Source of the DNA: Micromonospora ferruginea
Lineage (GTDB): Bacteria; Actinomycetota; Actinomycetes; Mycobacteriales; Micromonosporaceae
Direction: 5' to 3'
DNA length: 64,000 bases
Assembly (NCBI RefSeq): GCF_013694245.2
Contig: NZ_CP059322.2
Span: 6,331,001-6,395,000, forward strand
Below are positions 33,428 through 41,108 of the stretch, piece by piece; position 1 is the stretch's first letter; each line of letters opens with the position of its first letter. The notes under the pieces were generated by a model that saw only the letters and a program-made list of their open reading frames with translations, had not been told where the DNA came from and searched no databases. The position numbers and the translations under genes were made by a program.

Positions 33428-33490
33428 CGTCGATCATGAAGTTAGCGGCAGTTTCGGAGATCGAAAATGCCGCCAACTTCATGATCGACG
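33428..33490. repeat. Large intergenic palindrome (REP/MITE-like)
   Basis: Arms at 33428-33450 and 33468-33490 are complementary in 22 of 23 positions and carry GTCGATCATGAAGTT at the outer ends. The inner TTTCG/CGAAA extends the stem around a 5-nt loop. It is AT-richer than its surroundings. Position between convergent genes and the near-perfect palindrome suggest a dispersed intergenic element. From memory, GTCGATCATGAAGTTG-type words recur in Micromonosporaceae genomes; that needs checking. Confidence 0.8.
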
Positions 33491-34287
33491 GGGTCAGGCG
33501 GGGTGCAGGTGGGGGTGGGGGTGAAGGGGCGGTCAGGTGGGGGTGGCCAGGAGGACGGGGAGAGGGTCCGGAGGATCCGCTCGCGGGTTCGGCGGGCCTC
33601 GGGTGGGTTCTCCTCGTGGGCGTACGGCAGCGCCGGGTCGATCAACTGGATGGCGTGCACCAGGAGGTCGCCGGTGACCAGGAGGCGGTCGTCGCCCTGC
33701 TCCACCAGCACCGACTGGTGGCCGGGGGTGTGGCCGGGCGTGCTCAGCACGCGTACCCCCGGGGTCAGGTCGGTGTCGCCGTCGACCACCCGCAGCCGGC
33801 CGTCGGCGCGCAACGGCCCGAGCAGCCGGGCCGGCAGCTCCGGGTGGAACAGCTCCAGCGCGGCCAGCTCGGCGCGCTGGACGAGATGGTCGGCGTTTCC
33901 GAACAGCGGCCCGGCCCAGCCGACGTGGTCGCTGTGCAGGTGGGTGAGGACGACCGTGCGGACGTCCGCCGGGTCGATGCCGGCGGCCGCCAGCTCGTCG
34001 GGCAGCCGCCCCGGCACCGGCGCCCAGCCCGCGGCGAGCGCGTCCGCCGGACCGATGCCGGCGTCGACCAGGGTGACCGGACCGTCGCCGCGGCGCAGCG
34101 CGAACGCGCGGAACGGGAGCATCCAGCCGCCGTCCGGCCCGACCGCGTCCGGGTCCCGACGGTCCGCCTCGCGCCACTGCGCCTCGGTGGCGCCGTCGAA
34201 CGCCGCCGCGCGCGGCTGGAAGAAGGGGCCCGTCCCGTCGAGCAGAGCGGTGACCGTGATAGACCCGAGCGTGTGCGTCGACGGCAT
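33442..34287 (-). CDS. MBL-fold metallo-hydrolase with disturbed C-terminus
   Basis: This 281-residue protein of the metallo-beta-lactamase superfamily starts at ATG 34287. Zinc ligands are intact: LTHLHSDHVGW (HxHxDH), STPGHTPGHQSV (third His) and VTGDLLVHA (Asp). It resembles lactonase/quinolone-response-type hydrolases, but the substrate cannot be named. The frame continues to a TAA inside the palindrome at 33428-33490. The last 45 or so residues (SPSSWPPPPDRPFTPTPTCT onward) look out of frame. The neighbouring frame reads LPVLLATPT and a third contains HLTAP, which together would match the usual LLATPHLTAPF-like ending. Indels in C-runs, or a sequencing error, are likely. Confidence 0.75.
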   Translation of the reverse strand: MPSTHTLGSITVTALLDGTGPFFQPRAAAFDGATEAQWREADRRDPDAVGPDGGWMLPFRAFALRRGDGPVTLVDAGIGPADALAAGWAPVPGRLPDELAAAGIDPADVRTVVLTHLHSDHVGWAGPLFGNADHLVQRAELAALELFHPELPARLLGPLRADGRLRVVDGDTDLTPGVRVLSTPGHTPGHQSVLVEQGDDRLLVTGDLLVHAIQLIDPALPYAHEENPPEARRTRERILRTLSPSSWPPPPDRPFTPTPTCTPPDPVDHEVGGIFDLRNCR

Positions 34288-34336
34288 CCGGGAAGGATGC
34301 CACCGTGAGGCCGGCTGGGGCGCCCCGGTCGGTTTC

Positions 34337-34352
34337 CAGTACGCTCGTACTG
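34337..34352. promoter_or_regulatory. Inverted repeat upstream of icd
   Basis: CAGTAC (34337-34342) and GTACTG (34347-34352) flank a 4-nt spacer, 36 nt before the icd start. It could be an operator or a leader hairpin. Confidence 0.35.
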
Positions 34353-34387
34353 CTTGAGCACGTGTCCCCCGAGAGGAGCGCCGGCCG

Positions 34388-35605
34388 ATGGCGAAGATCA
34401 AGGTAAACAACCCGGTCGTGGAAATCGACGGCGACGAGATGACCCGGATCATCTGGAAGCAGATCCGGGAGCAGCTGATCCTGCCCTACCTCGACGTCGA
34501 CCTGCACTACTACGACCTGTCGATCCAGTACCGCGACGAGACCGACGACCAGGTCACCGTCGACGCCGCCAACGCCATCAAGGAGCACGGCGTCGGCGTC
34601 AAGTGCGCCACCATCACCCCGGACGAGGCCCGGGTGGAGGAGTTCGGCCTGAAGAAGATGTGGCGGTCGCCGAACGGCACCATCCGCAACATCCTCGGCG
34701 GCGTGGTCTTCCGCGAGCCGATCATCATGTCGAACGTGCCGCGGCTCGTCCCGGGCTGGACCAAGCCGATCATCATCGGCCGGCACGCGCACGGCGACCA
34801 GTACAAGGCCACCGACTTCGTCGTCCCCGGCCCCGGCAAGGTCACCATCACCTACGCCCCGGCCGACGGCTCCGCGCCGATGGAGATGGAGGTCGCCAAC
34901 TTCCCCGGCGGCGGCATCGCCATGGGCATGTACAACTACGACGAGTCGATCCGGGACTTCGCCCGCGCCTCGTTCCGGTACGGCCTGGACCGCAACTACC
35001 CGGTCTACATGTCGACCAAGAACACCATCCTCAAGGCGTACGACGGCCGGTTCAAGGACATCTTCGCCGAGGTGTTCGAGGCCGAGTTCAAGGCCGAGTT
35101 CGACGCCGCCGGCCTGACCTACGAGCACCGGCTGATCGACGACATGGTCGCCGCCGCGCTCAAGTGGGAGGGCGGGTACGTCTGGGCCTGCAAGAACTAC
35201 GACGGTGACGTGCAGTCCGACACCGTCGCGCAGGGCTTCGGCTCGCTCGGCCTGATGACCTCGGTGCTGCTCTCCCCGGACGGCCGCACCGTCGAGGCCG
35301 AGGCCGCGCACGGCACGGTGACCCGGCACTACCGGCAGTACCAGAAGGGCGAGAAGACCTCGACCAACCCGATCGCCTCGATCTACGCCTGGACCCGGGG
35401 CCTGGCCCACCGGGGCAAGCTGGACGGCACCCCGGCGGTCACCGAGTTCGCGAACACGCTGGAGAAGGTCATCGTGGACACCGTCGAGGGCGGCCAGATG
35501 ACCAAGGACCTCGCGCTGCTCATCTCGCGGGACGCCCCGTGGCTGACCACCGACGAGTTCATGAACGCGCTCGACGAGAACCTGGCCCGCAAGCTCGCGG
35601 CCTGA
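34388..35605 (+). CDS. icd: NADP-dependent isocitrate dehydrogenase, homodimeric type
   Basis: This 405-residue enzyme decarboxylates isocitrate to 2-oxoglutarate with NADP. It belongs to the eukaryote-like homodimeric class (IDH1/2 type): MAKIKVNNPVVEIDGDEMTR start, MWRSPNGTIRNILGGVVFRE substrate site, IIIGRHAHGDQYKATDFVV, the metal-ligand region RLIDDMVAAALKWEGGYVWA, and EAAHGTVTRHYRQYQKGEKT for the cofactor. GAGAGGAG precedes ATG 34388. The length is typical. Confidence 0.96.
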   Translation: MAKIKVNNPVVEIDGDEMTRIIWKQIREQLILPYLDVDLHYYDLSIQYRDETDDQVTVDAANAIKEHGVGVKCATITPDEARVEEFGLKKMWRSPNGTIRNILGGVVFREPIIMSNVPRLVPGWTKPIIIGRHAHGDQYKATDFVVPGPGKVTITYAPADGSAPMEMEVANFPGGGIAMGMYNYDESIRDFARASFRYGLDRNYPVYMSTKNTILKAYDGRFKDIFAEVFEAEFKAEFDAAGLTYEHRLIDDMVAAALKWEGGYVWACKNYDGDVQSDTVAQGFGSLGLMTSVLLSPDGRTVEAEAAHGTVTRHYRQYQKGEKTSTNPIASIYAWTRGLAHRGKLDGTPAVTEFANTLEKVIVDTVEGGQMTKDLALLISRDAPWLTTDEFMNALDENLARKLAA

Positions 35606-35620
35606 CCCTCGCCGACCACC

Positions 35621-35654
35621 ACGGAGCCCGCCGGCACGCGCCGGCGGGCTCCGT
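35621..35654 (+). terminator. icd terminator
   Basis: A 15-bp perfect stem (35621-35635 with 35640-35654) with 4-nt loop lies 16 nt after the icd stop. Confidence 0.85.
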
Positions 35655-35746
35655 CGTGTCCCGCGGGGCGGGCGTCACCCGGGCCTGGCCGGACTCGTTG
35701 CACCAGGTGGACGCGATGCCAGTCGGCGTCCAGCTGTCCCTTCCCC

Positions 35747-35791
35747 GCGGGGGCCCGGTCTCCGGGCCCCCGCGCCCTGTCTCCGGGGCGC
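35747..35791. terminator. Double hairpin between icd and galT
   Basis: GCGGGGGCCCGG (35747-35758) pairs with 35762-35773, and immediately after it GCGCCC (35772-35777) pairs with 35786-35791. In this convergent gap they can serve as terminators for galT read from the other strand. Confidence 0.6.
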
Positions 35792-35797
35792 GGGGGT

Positions 35798-35844
35798 GTT
35801 AAGCGGGGGCCCCTCCTCTACCGGAGGCGTTAAGCGGGGGCCCC
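35798..35844. repeat. Direct repeat GTTAAGCGGGGGCCCC, two copies
   Basis: Identical 16-nt units at 35798-35813 and 35829-35844 have a 31-nt period. The second abuts the galT stop codon (TAA at 35848-35850 on the minus strand). Each unit contains the palindromic core GGGGCCCC. From memory, GTTAAGnnGGGGCCCC-type tandem elements are a recurrent intergenic feature of Micromonospora; unverified here. Confidence 0.65.
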
Positions 35845-35847
35845 GCC

Positions 35848-36921
35848 TTACCCGGCGCGCAGCAGTTGGGCGGCGCGCTCGGGAGCGATGTCGTTGATGA
35901 ACACACCCATGCCGGACTCCGAACCCGCCAGGTACTTCAGCTTGTCCTTCGCCCGCCGGACGCTGAACAACTGCAGGTGCAGGTGGCCCAGCTCGCGGTC
36001 GACGCGCACCGGCGCCTGGTGCCAGGCCGCGATGTAGGGCATCGGCAGGTCGAACAGCCCGTCGAAGCGGCGCAGCAGGTCGAGGTAGAGCGGACCGAAG
36101 GCGTCCCGCTCGGCGTCGTCGAGCGCCGGGATGTCCGGCACCGGGCGGTGCGGCGCCACGTGCACCTCGAACGGCCAGCGGGCCGCCGCCGGCACGTACG
36201 CGGTCCAGTGCTCGTTGCTCGCCACCACCCGGTCGCCGGCGGCCCGCTCGGCGGCCAGCACGTCGGCGTAGAGGTTGCCGCCGGTGCGCTCGGCGTGCCG
36301 CCGGGCGGCGGCCAGCAGGCTCCGGGTCCGCGGCGTGAGGAACGGGTACGCGTAGATCTGGCCGTGCGGGTGGTGCAGCGTCACCCCGATCTCCACGCCC
36401 CGGTTCTCGAACGGGAACACCTGCTCCACGCCGGGCAGCTCGCTCAGCGCGGCGGTGCGGTCGGCGAGCGCGTCCAGCACGGTCCGCACCCGCAGCGGGG
36501 AGAGGCGGGCGAACGAGGCGTTGTGGTCGTCGGTGAAGCAGACCACCTCGCAGCGGCCCAGCCCGGGGCGTACCGGGGTGAACGGCGTGATCTCGGCCGG
36601 CTCCTCGGCCGGGCGCTGGCTCAGCGACGGGAACCGGTTCTCGAAGACCACCACGTCGTAGTCCGGTGCCGGGATCTCGCTGTGCCGGTCGCCCCGGGAC
36701 GGGCAGAGCGGGCACTGGTCGGCCGGGGGCAGGAAGGTGCGGGTCTGCCGGTGCACCGCCACCGCCACCCACTCGTCGGTCAGCGGGTCGTACCGCAGTT
36801 GCGAGGCGGGCGGCGGCGGGGGCAGGTCCCGCCGGTCCGGCTGGTCCCGCACCGCGTCGTCGCGCTCGTCGAAGTAGATCAGCTCGCGGCCGTCGGCCAG
36901 CTCGATCTGCGTACGCTTCAC
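35848..36921 (-). CDS. galT: Galactose-1-phosphate uridylyltransferase
   Basis: This 357-residue Leloir enzyme exchanges UMP between UDP-glucose and galactose-1-phosphate. Zinc-ligand Cys residues lie in DQCPLCPSR. The nucleophilic His is in TLHHPHGQIYAYPF (HPH motif), and further conserved histidines lie in FEVHVAPHRPVPD and GHLHLQLF. ATG 36921 overlaps the stop of the upstream deoR-type gene by 4 nt (ATGA), so regulator and enzyme are one operon. galK and galE are not in this window. Confidence 0.94.
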   Translation of the reverse strand: MKRTQIELADGRELIYFDERDDAVRDQPDRRDLPPPPPASQLRYDPLTDEWVAVAVHRQTRTFLPPADQCPLCPSRGDRHSEIPAPDYDVVVFENRFPSLSQRPAEEPAEITPFTPVRPGLGRCEVVCFTDDHNASFARLSPLRVRTVLDALADRTAALSELPGVEQVFPFENRGVEIGVTLHHPHGQIYAYPFLTPRTRSLLAAARRHAERTGGNLYADVLAAERAAGDRVVASNEHWTAYVPAAARWPFEVHVAPHRPVPDIPALDDAERDAFGPLYLDLLRRFDGLFDLPMPYIAAWHQAPVRVDRELGHLHLQLFSVRRAKDKLKYLAGSESGMGVFINDIAPERAAQLLRAG

Positions 36922-37706
36922 GCCGCCCCCCTCGTCGCCGGCACCGTCACCAGCTCACCCACCCTGTCCTCGAGTACCCGCCGTGCGTCGGGTGTCAACC
37001 GGTCGTCGGTGACCAGCACGTCCGCCGCCTCCAGGCCGACGATCGACGAGATGCCGACCGTGCCCCACTTGGTGTGGTCGGCGAGCACCACGAGCGCGTC
37101 GGCGGCCGCCACCAGCGCCCGGTTCGTGTCCGCCTCCATCAGGTTGGGCGTGGTGAACCCGGCCCGCTCGCTGATCCCGTGCACGCCGAGGAAGAGCAGG
37201 TCCAGGTGGAGCGCGGCGATCGCGGCCACGGCCAGCGGACCGACCAGCGCGTCGGACGGGGTGCGGACCCCGCCGGTTAGCACCACGGTCTGGTCCGGCC
37301 GGCCACCGACGTGCAGGATCTCGGCCACCGGCAGCGAGTTGGTGACCACCGTCAGGGCCGGCACGTCGACCAGGCGGCGGGCCAGCTCGGCGGTGGTGGT
37401 GCCGGCGGACAGGGCGATCGCGGCGCCGGGGCGGACCAGCCCGGCGGCGTGCTCGGCGATGGCGGTCTTCTCGGCGGACTGCCGGACGGACTTGGCCCGG
37501 AAACCGGGCTCGTCGGTCGAGCCGGGCCCGGCCACCGTCGCCCCGCCGTGCACCTTGGCCAGCAGCCCCTGCTCGTGCAGCGTCTCCAGGTCGCGCCGGA
37601 TGGTCATGTCGGACACGCCGAACTCGGCGGCCAGCTCGGTGACCCGGACCCCGCCCTCGGCGCGGACCCGTTCCAGGATGGTCGTCTGCCGCTGTCGCGC
37701 CAGCAT
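36918..37706 (-). CDS. DeoR/GlpR-family transcriptional regulator
   Basis: This 262-residue repressor-type protein starts at ATG 37706 behind GAGGCG. The N-terminal helix-turn-helix reads LARQRQTTILERVRAEGGVR then ELAAEFGVSDMTIRRDLETL, the DeoR signature, followed by GLLAKVHGGA. The C-terminal DeoRC sensor domain (ALSAGTTTAELARRL, LTVVTNSLPVAEIL, ADHTKWG) binds phosphorylated sugars in this family. Co-transcription with galT suggests control by a galactose-derived phosphate. A palindromic operator candidate sits at 37754-37775, just upstream. Confidence 0.92.
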   Translation of the reverse strand: MLARQRQTTILERVRAEGGVRVTELAAEFGVSDMTIRRDLETLHEQGLLAKVHGGATVAGPGSTDEPGFRAKSVRQSAEKTAIAEHAAGLVRPGAAIALSAGTTTAELARRLVDVPALTVVTNSLPVAEILHVGGRPDQTVVLTGGVRTPSDALVGPLAVAAIAALHLDLLFLGVHGISERAGFTTPNLMEADTNRALVAAADALVVLADHTKWGTVGISSIVGLEAADVLVTDDRLTPDARRVLEDRVGELVTVPATRGAA

Positions 37707-37753
37707 CCCGCCTCGCCTCCCGAGCGTCACCGACCGTGCGAACGCGGTCGAAC

Positions 37754-37775
37754 GTGTTCCAACAAAGACGAACAC
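37754..37775. promoter_or_regulatory. Candidate DeoR operator
   Basis: GTGTTC (37754-37759) and GAACAC (37770-37775) form a perfect inverted repeat with 10-nt spacing, 48 nt before the regulator's ATG. The minus strand reads TGTTCGTCTTTGTTGG, whose repeated TGTT(C/G)G resembles known DeoR-family half-sites. Confidence 0.5.
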
Positions 37776-37802
37776 TACCGGTCGGCGTGGGCGAACGCGA
37801 CA

Positions 37803-37833
37803 CCGCCGCCGTCCCCGGTGGGGACGACGGCGG
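37803..37833 (-). terminator. Terminator of the APS kinase gene
   Basis: A 14-bp stem with one mismatch (37803-37816 with 37820-37833) lies 18 nt beyond the stop codon at 37852. Confidence 0.65.
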
Positions 37834-37851
37834 CCGGCGAATCCGTGCGGG

Positions 37852-39381
37852 TCAGGCGGGCTGGAGGCGGGGCTCCACCCAGCCGGTCTCGCCGAGGTGC
37901 TCCATCACCCGCTGGACCGCCTCGTCGACGGTCAGGTCCGAGGTGTCCACCACCAGGTCGGCGTCGGTGGGCTCCTCGTACGGGTCGTCGATCCCGGTCA
38001 TCCCGGTGATCAGACCGGCGCGGGCGCGGGCGTAGAGGCCCTTGCGGTCACGCTGCTCGCAGACCGCCAACGGGGTCGCCACGTGCACCAGCAGGAAGCC
38101 CGCCCCGGCCGCCTGGGCCATCTCCCGGGCGGTCGCCCGGGCCGCCGCGTACGGCGCGATCGGGCAGCAGATGCCGACGCCCCGGTGCCGGGCGATCTCG
38201 GCGGCCACCCAGCCGATCCGGCGCACGTTGAGATCGCGGTCGGCCTTGCCGAAGCCCAACCCGGCGGACAGCTCCCGCCGCACCACGTCGCCGTCGAGCA
38301 GCGTGATGCTCCGGTCGCCCTGCTCCCGCAGCACGTCCGCGAGGCCCCGGGCGATCGTCGACTTGCCCGAGCCGGACAGCCCGGTCAGGAAGATCACCAG
38401 GCCGCGGTGCCGCCGGGGCGGGCGGGCCCGGGCCAGCTCCCGGGCCACCGCGGGCGGGGTGTGCCACTCGGGCAGCGGGAAGCCCCGGTCGAGCAGGTCG
38501 TCGATCTCGGCCTGGCCGAGCGCCAACCGGCGGTTGCGCGGCGGGATGTCCTCCCGCCAGCGCCACTGCCCGTCCCGGTTGTCGTAGGCCAACTCCCGGG
38601 GCACCAGCACCCGCAGGCCGGCGCCGGAGAGCATGCCCTCGGTGGAGAGCAGGTGGCTCACGCCGTAGGCGGCGGCGACCCGCGCCCGCAGCAACGCGTC
38701 GCTGATCTCGTCGGACCGGCGGGCCAGCGGCACCGCCACCAGCGTCGCCGGGGGCATCCGGTCACGGGCGGCGAACACGCTGCGCACCAGCGCCTCGGCC
38801 GGCAGGCCGCCGGTCGACTCCTCGCCCACCGGGATCAGCACCAGCAGGTGCGCGCCGAGCGTGCGGGCCGCGTGCGCGATCTGGGCCAACTGCGGGCGGT
38901 GCAGCGGGCGGTCGGCGAAGACGCCGAGCACCCGGCCCGGCGGCAGCAGCCCGCGCACCTCGTCCGGGCTGCGTCGCAGGCGCTGGAACGGACCATGGCC
39001 GCCGTCGCCGAGCCGGCGCACCGCGCCGCCCACGCCGACCATGCCCTCGCGGGTCGGCCAGACGTCGACCACGTCCATCGCCGCCACCGGGGCGCCCTCG
39101 CCGTCGGTGAGCACCAGCGCGCGGCGGGCCGGGTCGGCCGGCTCCAGGCCGTCCGCGAGCGCCGCCGGCACCTGCAGGGTCACCGGCACCGGCCACGGCG
39201 TGCCGTCGGCGAGCCGGCCGCGCCGGCTGAGCGCCGCCAGGTCCGCCCGGGTCATGAAACCGGTCAACGGCGCGTACGCCCCGGTCACCAACAGCTCGAG
39301 ATCGGCCAGCTCAGTGGGTCTGGGCGCGTACGACGGCGCATCCCGCAGCACATCCTCGGGCAGGATCCACCCGTTGCTCAT
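37852..39381 (-). CDS. Adenylyl-sulfate kinase with degenerate ATP-sulfurylase-like domain
   Basis: This 509-residue fusion makes PAPS from APS. The C-terminal APS kinase domain (about residues 330-495) is intact: P-loop GLSGSGKST, LLDGDVVRRELSAGLGFGKA, DRDLNVRRIGWVAAEI, then ARARAGLITGMTGIDDPYE. The N-terminal two-thirds follow the layout of ATP sulfurylase (PUA-like start LELLVTGAYAPLTGFMTRAD). However, the catalytic QxRNPxHxxH motif appears as FADRPLHRPQ and no GRDHAG motif is seen; LSTEGM stands in its place. I infer that sulfurylase activity is lost and the domain is structural or regulatory. No other sulfate-assimilation gene is adjacent. Confidence 0.85.
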   Translation of the reverse strand: MSNGWILPEDVLRDAPSYAPRPTELADLELLVTGAYAPLTGFMTRADLAALSRRGRLADGTPWPVPVTLQVPAALADGLEPADPARRALVLTDGEGAPVAAMDVVDVWPTREGMVGVGGAVRRLGDGGHGPFQRLRRSPDEVRGLLPPGRVLGVFADRPLHRPQLAQIAHAARTLGAHLLVLIPVGEESTGGLPAEALVRSVFAARDRMPPATLVAVPLARRSDEISDALLRARVAAAYGVSHLLSTEGMLSGAGLRVLVPRELAYDNRDGQWRWREDIPPRNRRLALGQAEIDDLLDRGFPLPEWHTPPAVARELARARPPRRHRGLVIFLTGLSGSGKSTIARGLADVLREQGDRSITLLDGDVVRRELSAGLGFGKADRDLNVRRIGWVAAEIARHRGVGICCPIAPYAAARATAREMAQAAGAGFLLVHVATPLAVCEQRDRKGLYARARAGLITGMTGIDDPYEEPTDADLVVDTSDLTVDEAVQRVMEHLGETGWVEPRLQPA

Positions 39382-39492
39382 CGAACCCCCAACTCGCCGG
39401 CCGGCACACAGTTTCGCAGCCCACCGGCGATCGGTCGAGAGCGCCACTCCACCTGGCGGCCACCGGGCGGTCGGCCGGGCGTCGCCGGCCGC

Positions 39493-40050
39493 TCAGCCGG
39501 CGGGCGCCAGCGCCGCCGCGCCGAACGAGACGGCGAACCGCTCGCACCAGATCGAGACGCTGGTCAGCCCGGCGAGATCGGTTCCGGCGGGGATCGCGTA
39601 CGCCTGGTCGCCCCGGTTCCCCTTGAGCGCGCCGAGCGCCACGTGCCGGCCGTCGTCGAACACGTGCCACCCGGACGGCCCGGTCCGAACCGGCTGGTCG
39701 GTCAGCCAGACCTGAAGATCCGGACCGTTCGAGGTGTCCAGCCCGACCAGTTCCAGCCGGTGCCGCCCGTCGGCGGTGCGGACGATCCGGGCGGCGCCGC
39801 GGGTGTCGTGCTCGTGGCTGACGAACTCGCCGCCGGCGAGCAGCACCGGGCCGGCCGGCGTCGAGGCGGGCGCGGCCGACGGCGACGGGGCCGGCGCGGT
39901 CACGGACGGCACCGCCGCCAACTCCTCGTGCACCTCGGTGTCGGTGACCAGCTTCCAGGGCTGGAACCAGTAGAGCGCGGTCGCCGCGCCGAGCGCGAGG
40001 ACGGCGACGGCGACCCAGGTCAGCGGGGCCCGCAGGAGACGCATCGGCAT
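39493..40050 (-). CDS. DM13-domain protein, membrane-anchored
   Basis: This 185-residue protein has one N-terminal membrane helix (LTWVAVAVLALGAATALYWF), a Pro/Ser/Ala linker and a C-terminal DM13 domain: GGEFVSHEHDTRGAARIVRT, GPDLQVWLTDQPV, LKGNRGDQAYAIPAGTDL and the single conserved Cys in SVSIWCERFAVSFG. DM13 domains are proposed redox or electron-transfer modules on the cell surface. ATG 40050 or the in-frame ATG at 40044 may be used. It is an isolated gene. Confidence 0.88.
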   Translation of the reverse strand: MPMRLLRAPLTWVAVAVLALGAATALYWFQPWKLVTDTEVHEELAAVPSVTAPAPSPSAAPASTPAGPVLLAGGEFVSHEHDTRGAARIVRTADGRHRLELVGLDTSNGPDLQVWLTDQPVRTGPSGWHVFDDGRHVALGALKGNRGDQAYAIPAGTDLAGLTSVSIWCERFAVSFGAAALAPAG

Positions 40051-40181
40051 GCGTCGAGTCTGCCGGGGCCGGGCCGGGCGGTCACCGGTCCGGCCGCTTA
40101 CGGAAGCCTTACCGGCGGTGTCCGGGCGGAATCAGGGACATCCCCGAGCGTTTCCCGGTGCACCGGTGAGCCCTCGCTTCC

Positions 40182-40187
40182 TACGCT
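40182..40187 (+). promoter_or_regulatory. -10 box of the ABC-2 operon
   Basis: TACGCT lies 6 nt before the GTG at 40194 and there is no ribosome-binding site. This suggests leaderless translation of the first gene of the operon. Confidence 0.4.
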
Positions 40188-40193
40188 GGCAGC

Positions 40194-41108
40194 GTGACAC
40201 TGCTCGCGACCGAGTCGCTGACCAAGACGTACGGAGGTCGGGTCACCGCGTTGGCCGACCTCACCGTGTCGGTCGAGCCGGGGATCATCGGCCTGGTCGG
40301 CGCCAACGGCGCCGGCAAGTCCACGCTGATCAAGATCCTGCTGGGTCTGCTCCCGCCGACCACCGGCCGGGTGCAGGTGCTCGGCCTCGACCCCACCACC
40401 GACCCGGCCGCGGTCCGCGCCCGGGTCGGCTACATGCCCGAGCACGACGCCCTCCCGCCGGACCTCTCCGCCGCCGAGCTGGTCACCCACCTGGGCCGGA
40501 TGAGCGGGCTGCCGCGCACCGTCGCCCGGGAACGGGCCTCCGAGGCGCTGCGCCACGTCGGCCTGCACGAGGAGCGGCACCGGGCCGTCGGCGGTTACTC
40601 CACCGGCATGAAGCAGCGGGTGAAGCTCGCCCAGGCGCTGGTGCACGACCCCGACCTGCTGCTGCTCGACGAGCCCACCAACGGCCTCGACCCGGCCGGG
40701 CGGGACGCCATGCTCGCCCTGGTGCACCGGATCGGCACCGAGTTCGGCATCTCCGTGGTGGTCTGCTCGCACCTGCTCGGCGAGGTGGAACGGATCTGCG
40801 ACACGCTCGTCGCGATCGACGGCGGCCGGCTGCTGCGCGCCGACCGGGTCGCCGCGATGACCACCGCCACGGACGTGCTCGCCGTCGAGGTGAGCGAGGG
40901 CACGGACGAGCTGGCCGCCCGGCTGGCCGCGCTCGACCTGCCGGTGTCCCGGGACGGGCGGCTGCTGCTCGTCCCGCTCACCGACGAGCACACCTACGAC
41001 CTGATCCTCGGCGCGGTCGCCGAGCTGGACCTGCCGCTGCACCGGCTGGACCAGCGGCGGCACCGGGTGGCCGAACTCTTCGCCCCGAGGGAGCCCAGCC
41101 ATGCCTGA
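40194..41108 (+). CDS. ABC transporter ATP-binding protein
   Basis: This 304-residue ATPase heads a four-gene operon. Its motifs are Walker A GANGAGKST, signature YSTGMKQRVKLAQAL, Walker B LLLLDEPTNGLDP and H-loop VVCSHLLGE. The C-terminal tail (about 80 residues beyond the ATPase core) matches ABC-2 export ATPases of the CcmA/NatA type. The likely partner is the permease gene overlapping it by 8 nt. The substrate is unknown. Confidence 0.92.
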   Translation: MTLLATESLTKTYGGRVTALADLTVSVEPGIIGLVGANGAGKSTLIKILLGLLPPTTGRVQVLGLDPTTDPAAVRARVGYMPEHDALPPDLSAAELVTHLGRMSGLPRTVARERASEALRHVGLHEERHRAVGGYSTGMKQRVKLAQALVHDPDLLLLDEPTNGLDPAGRDAMLALVHRIGTEFGISVVVCSHLLGEVERICDTLVAIDGGRLLRADRVAAMTTATDVLAVEVSEGTDELAARLAALDLPVSRDGRLLLVPLTDEHTYDLILGAVAELDLPLHRLDQRRHRVAELFAPREPSHA

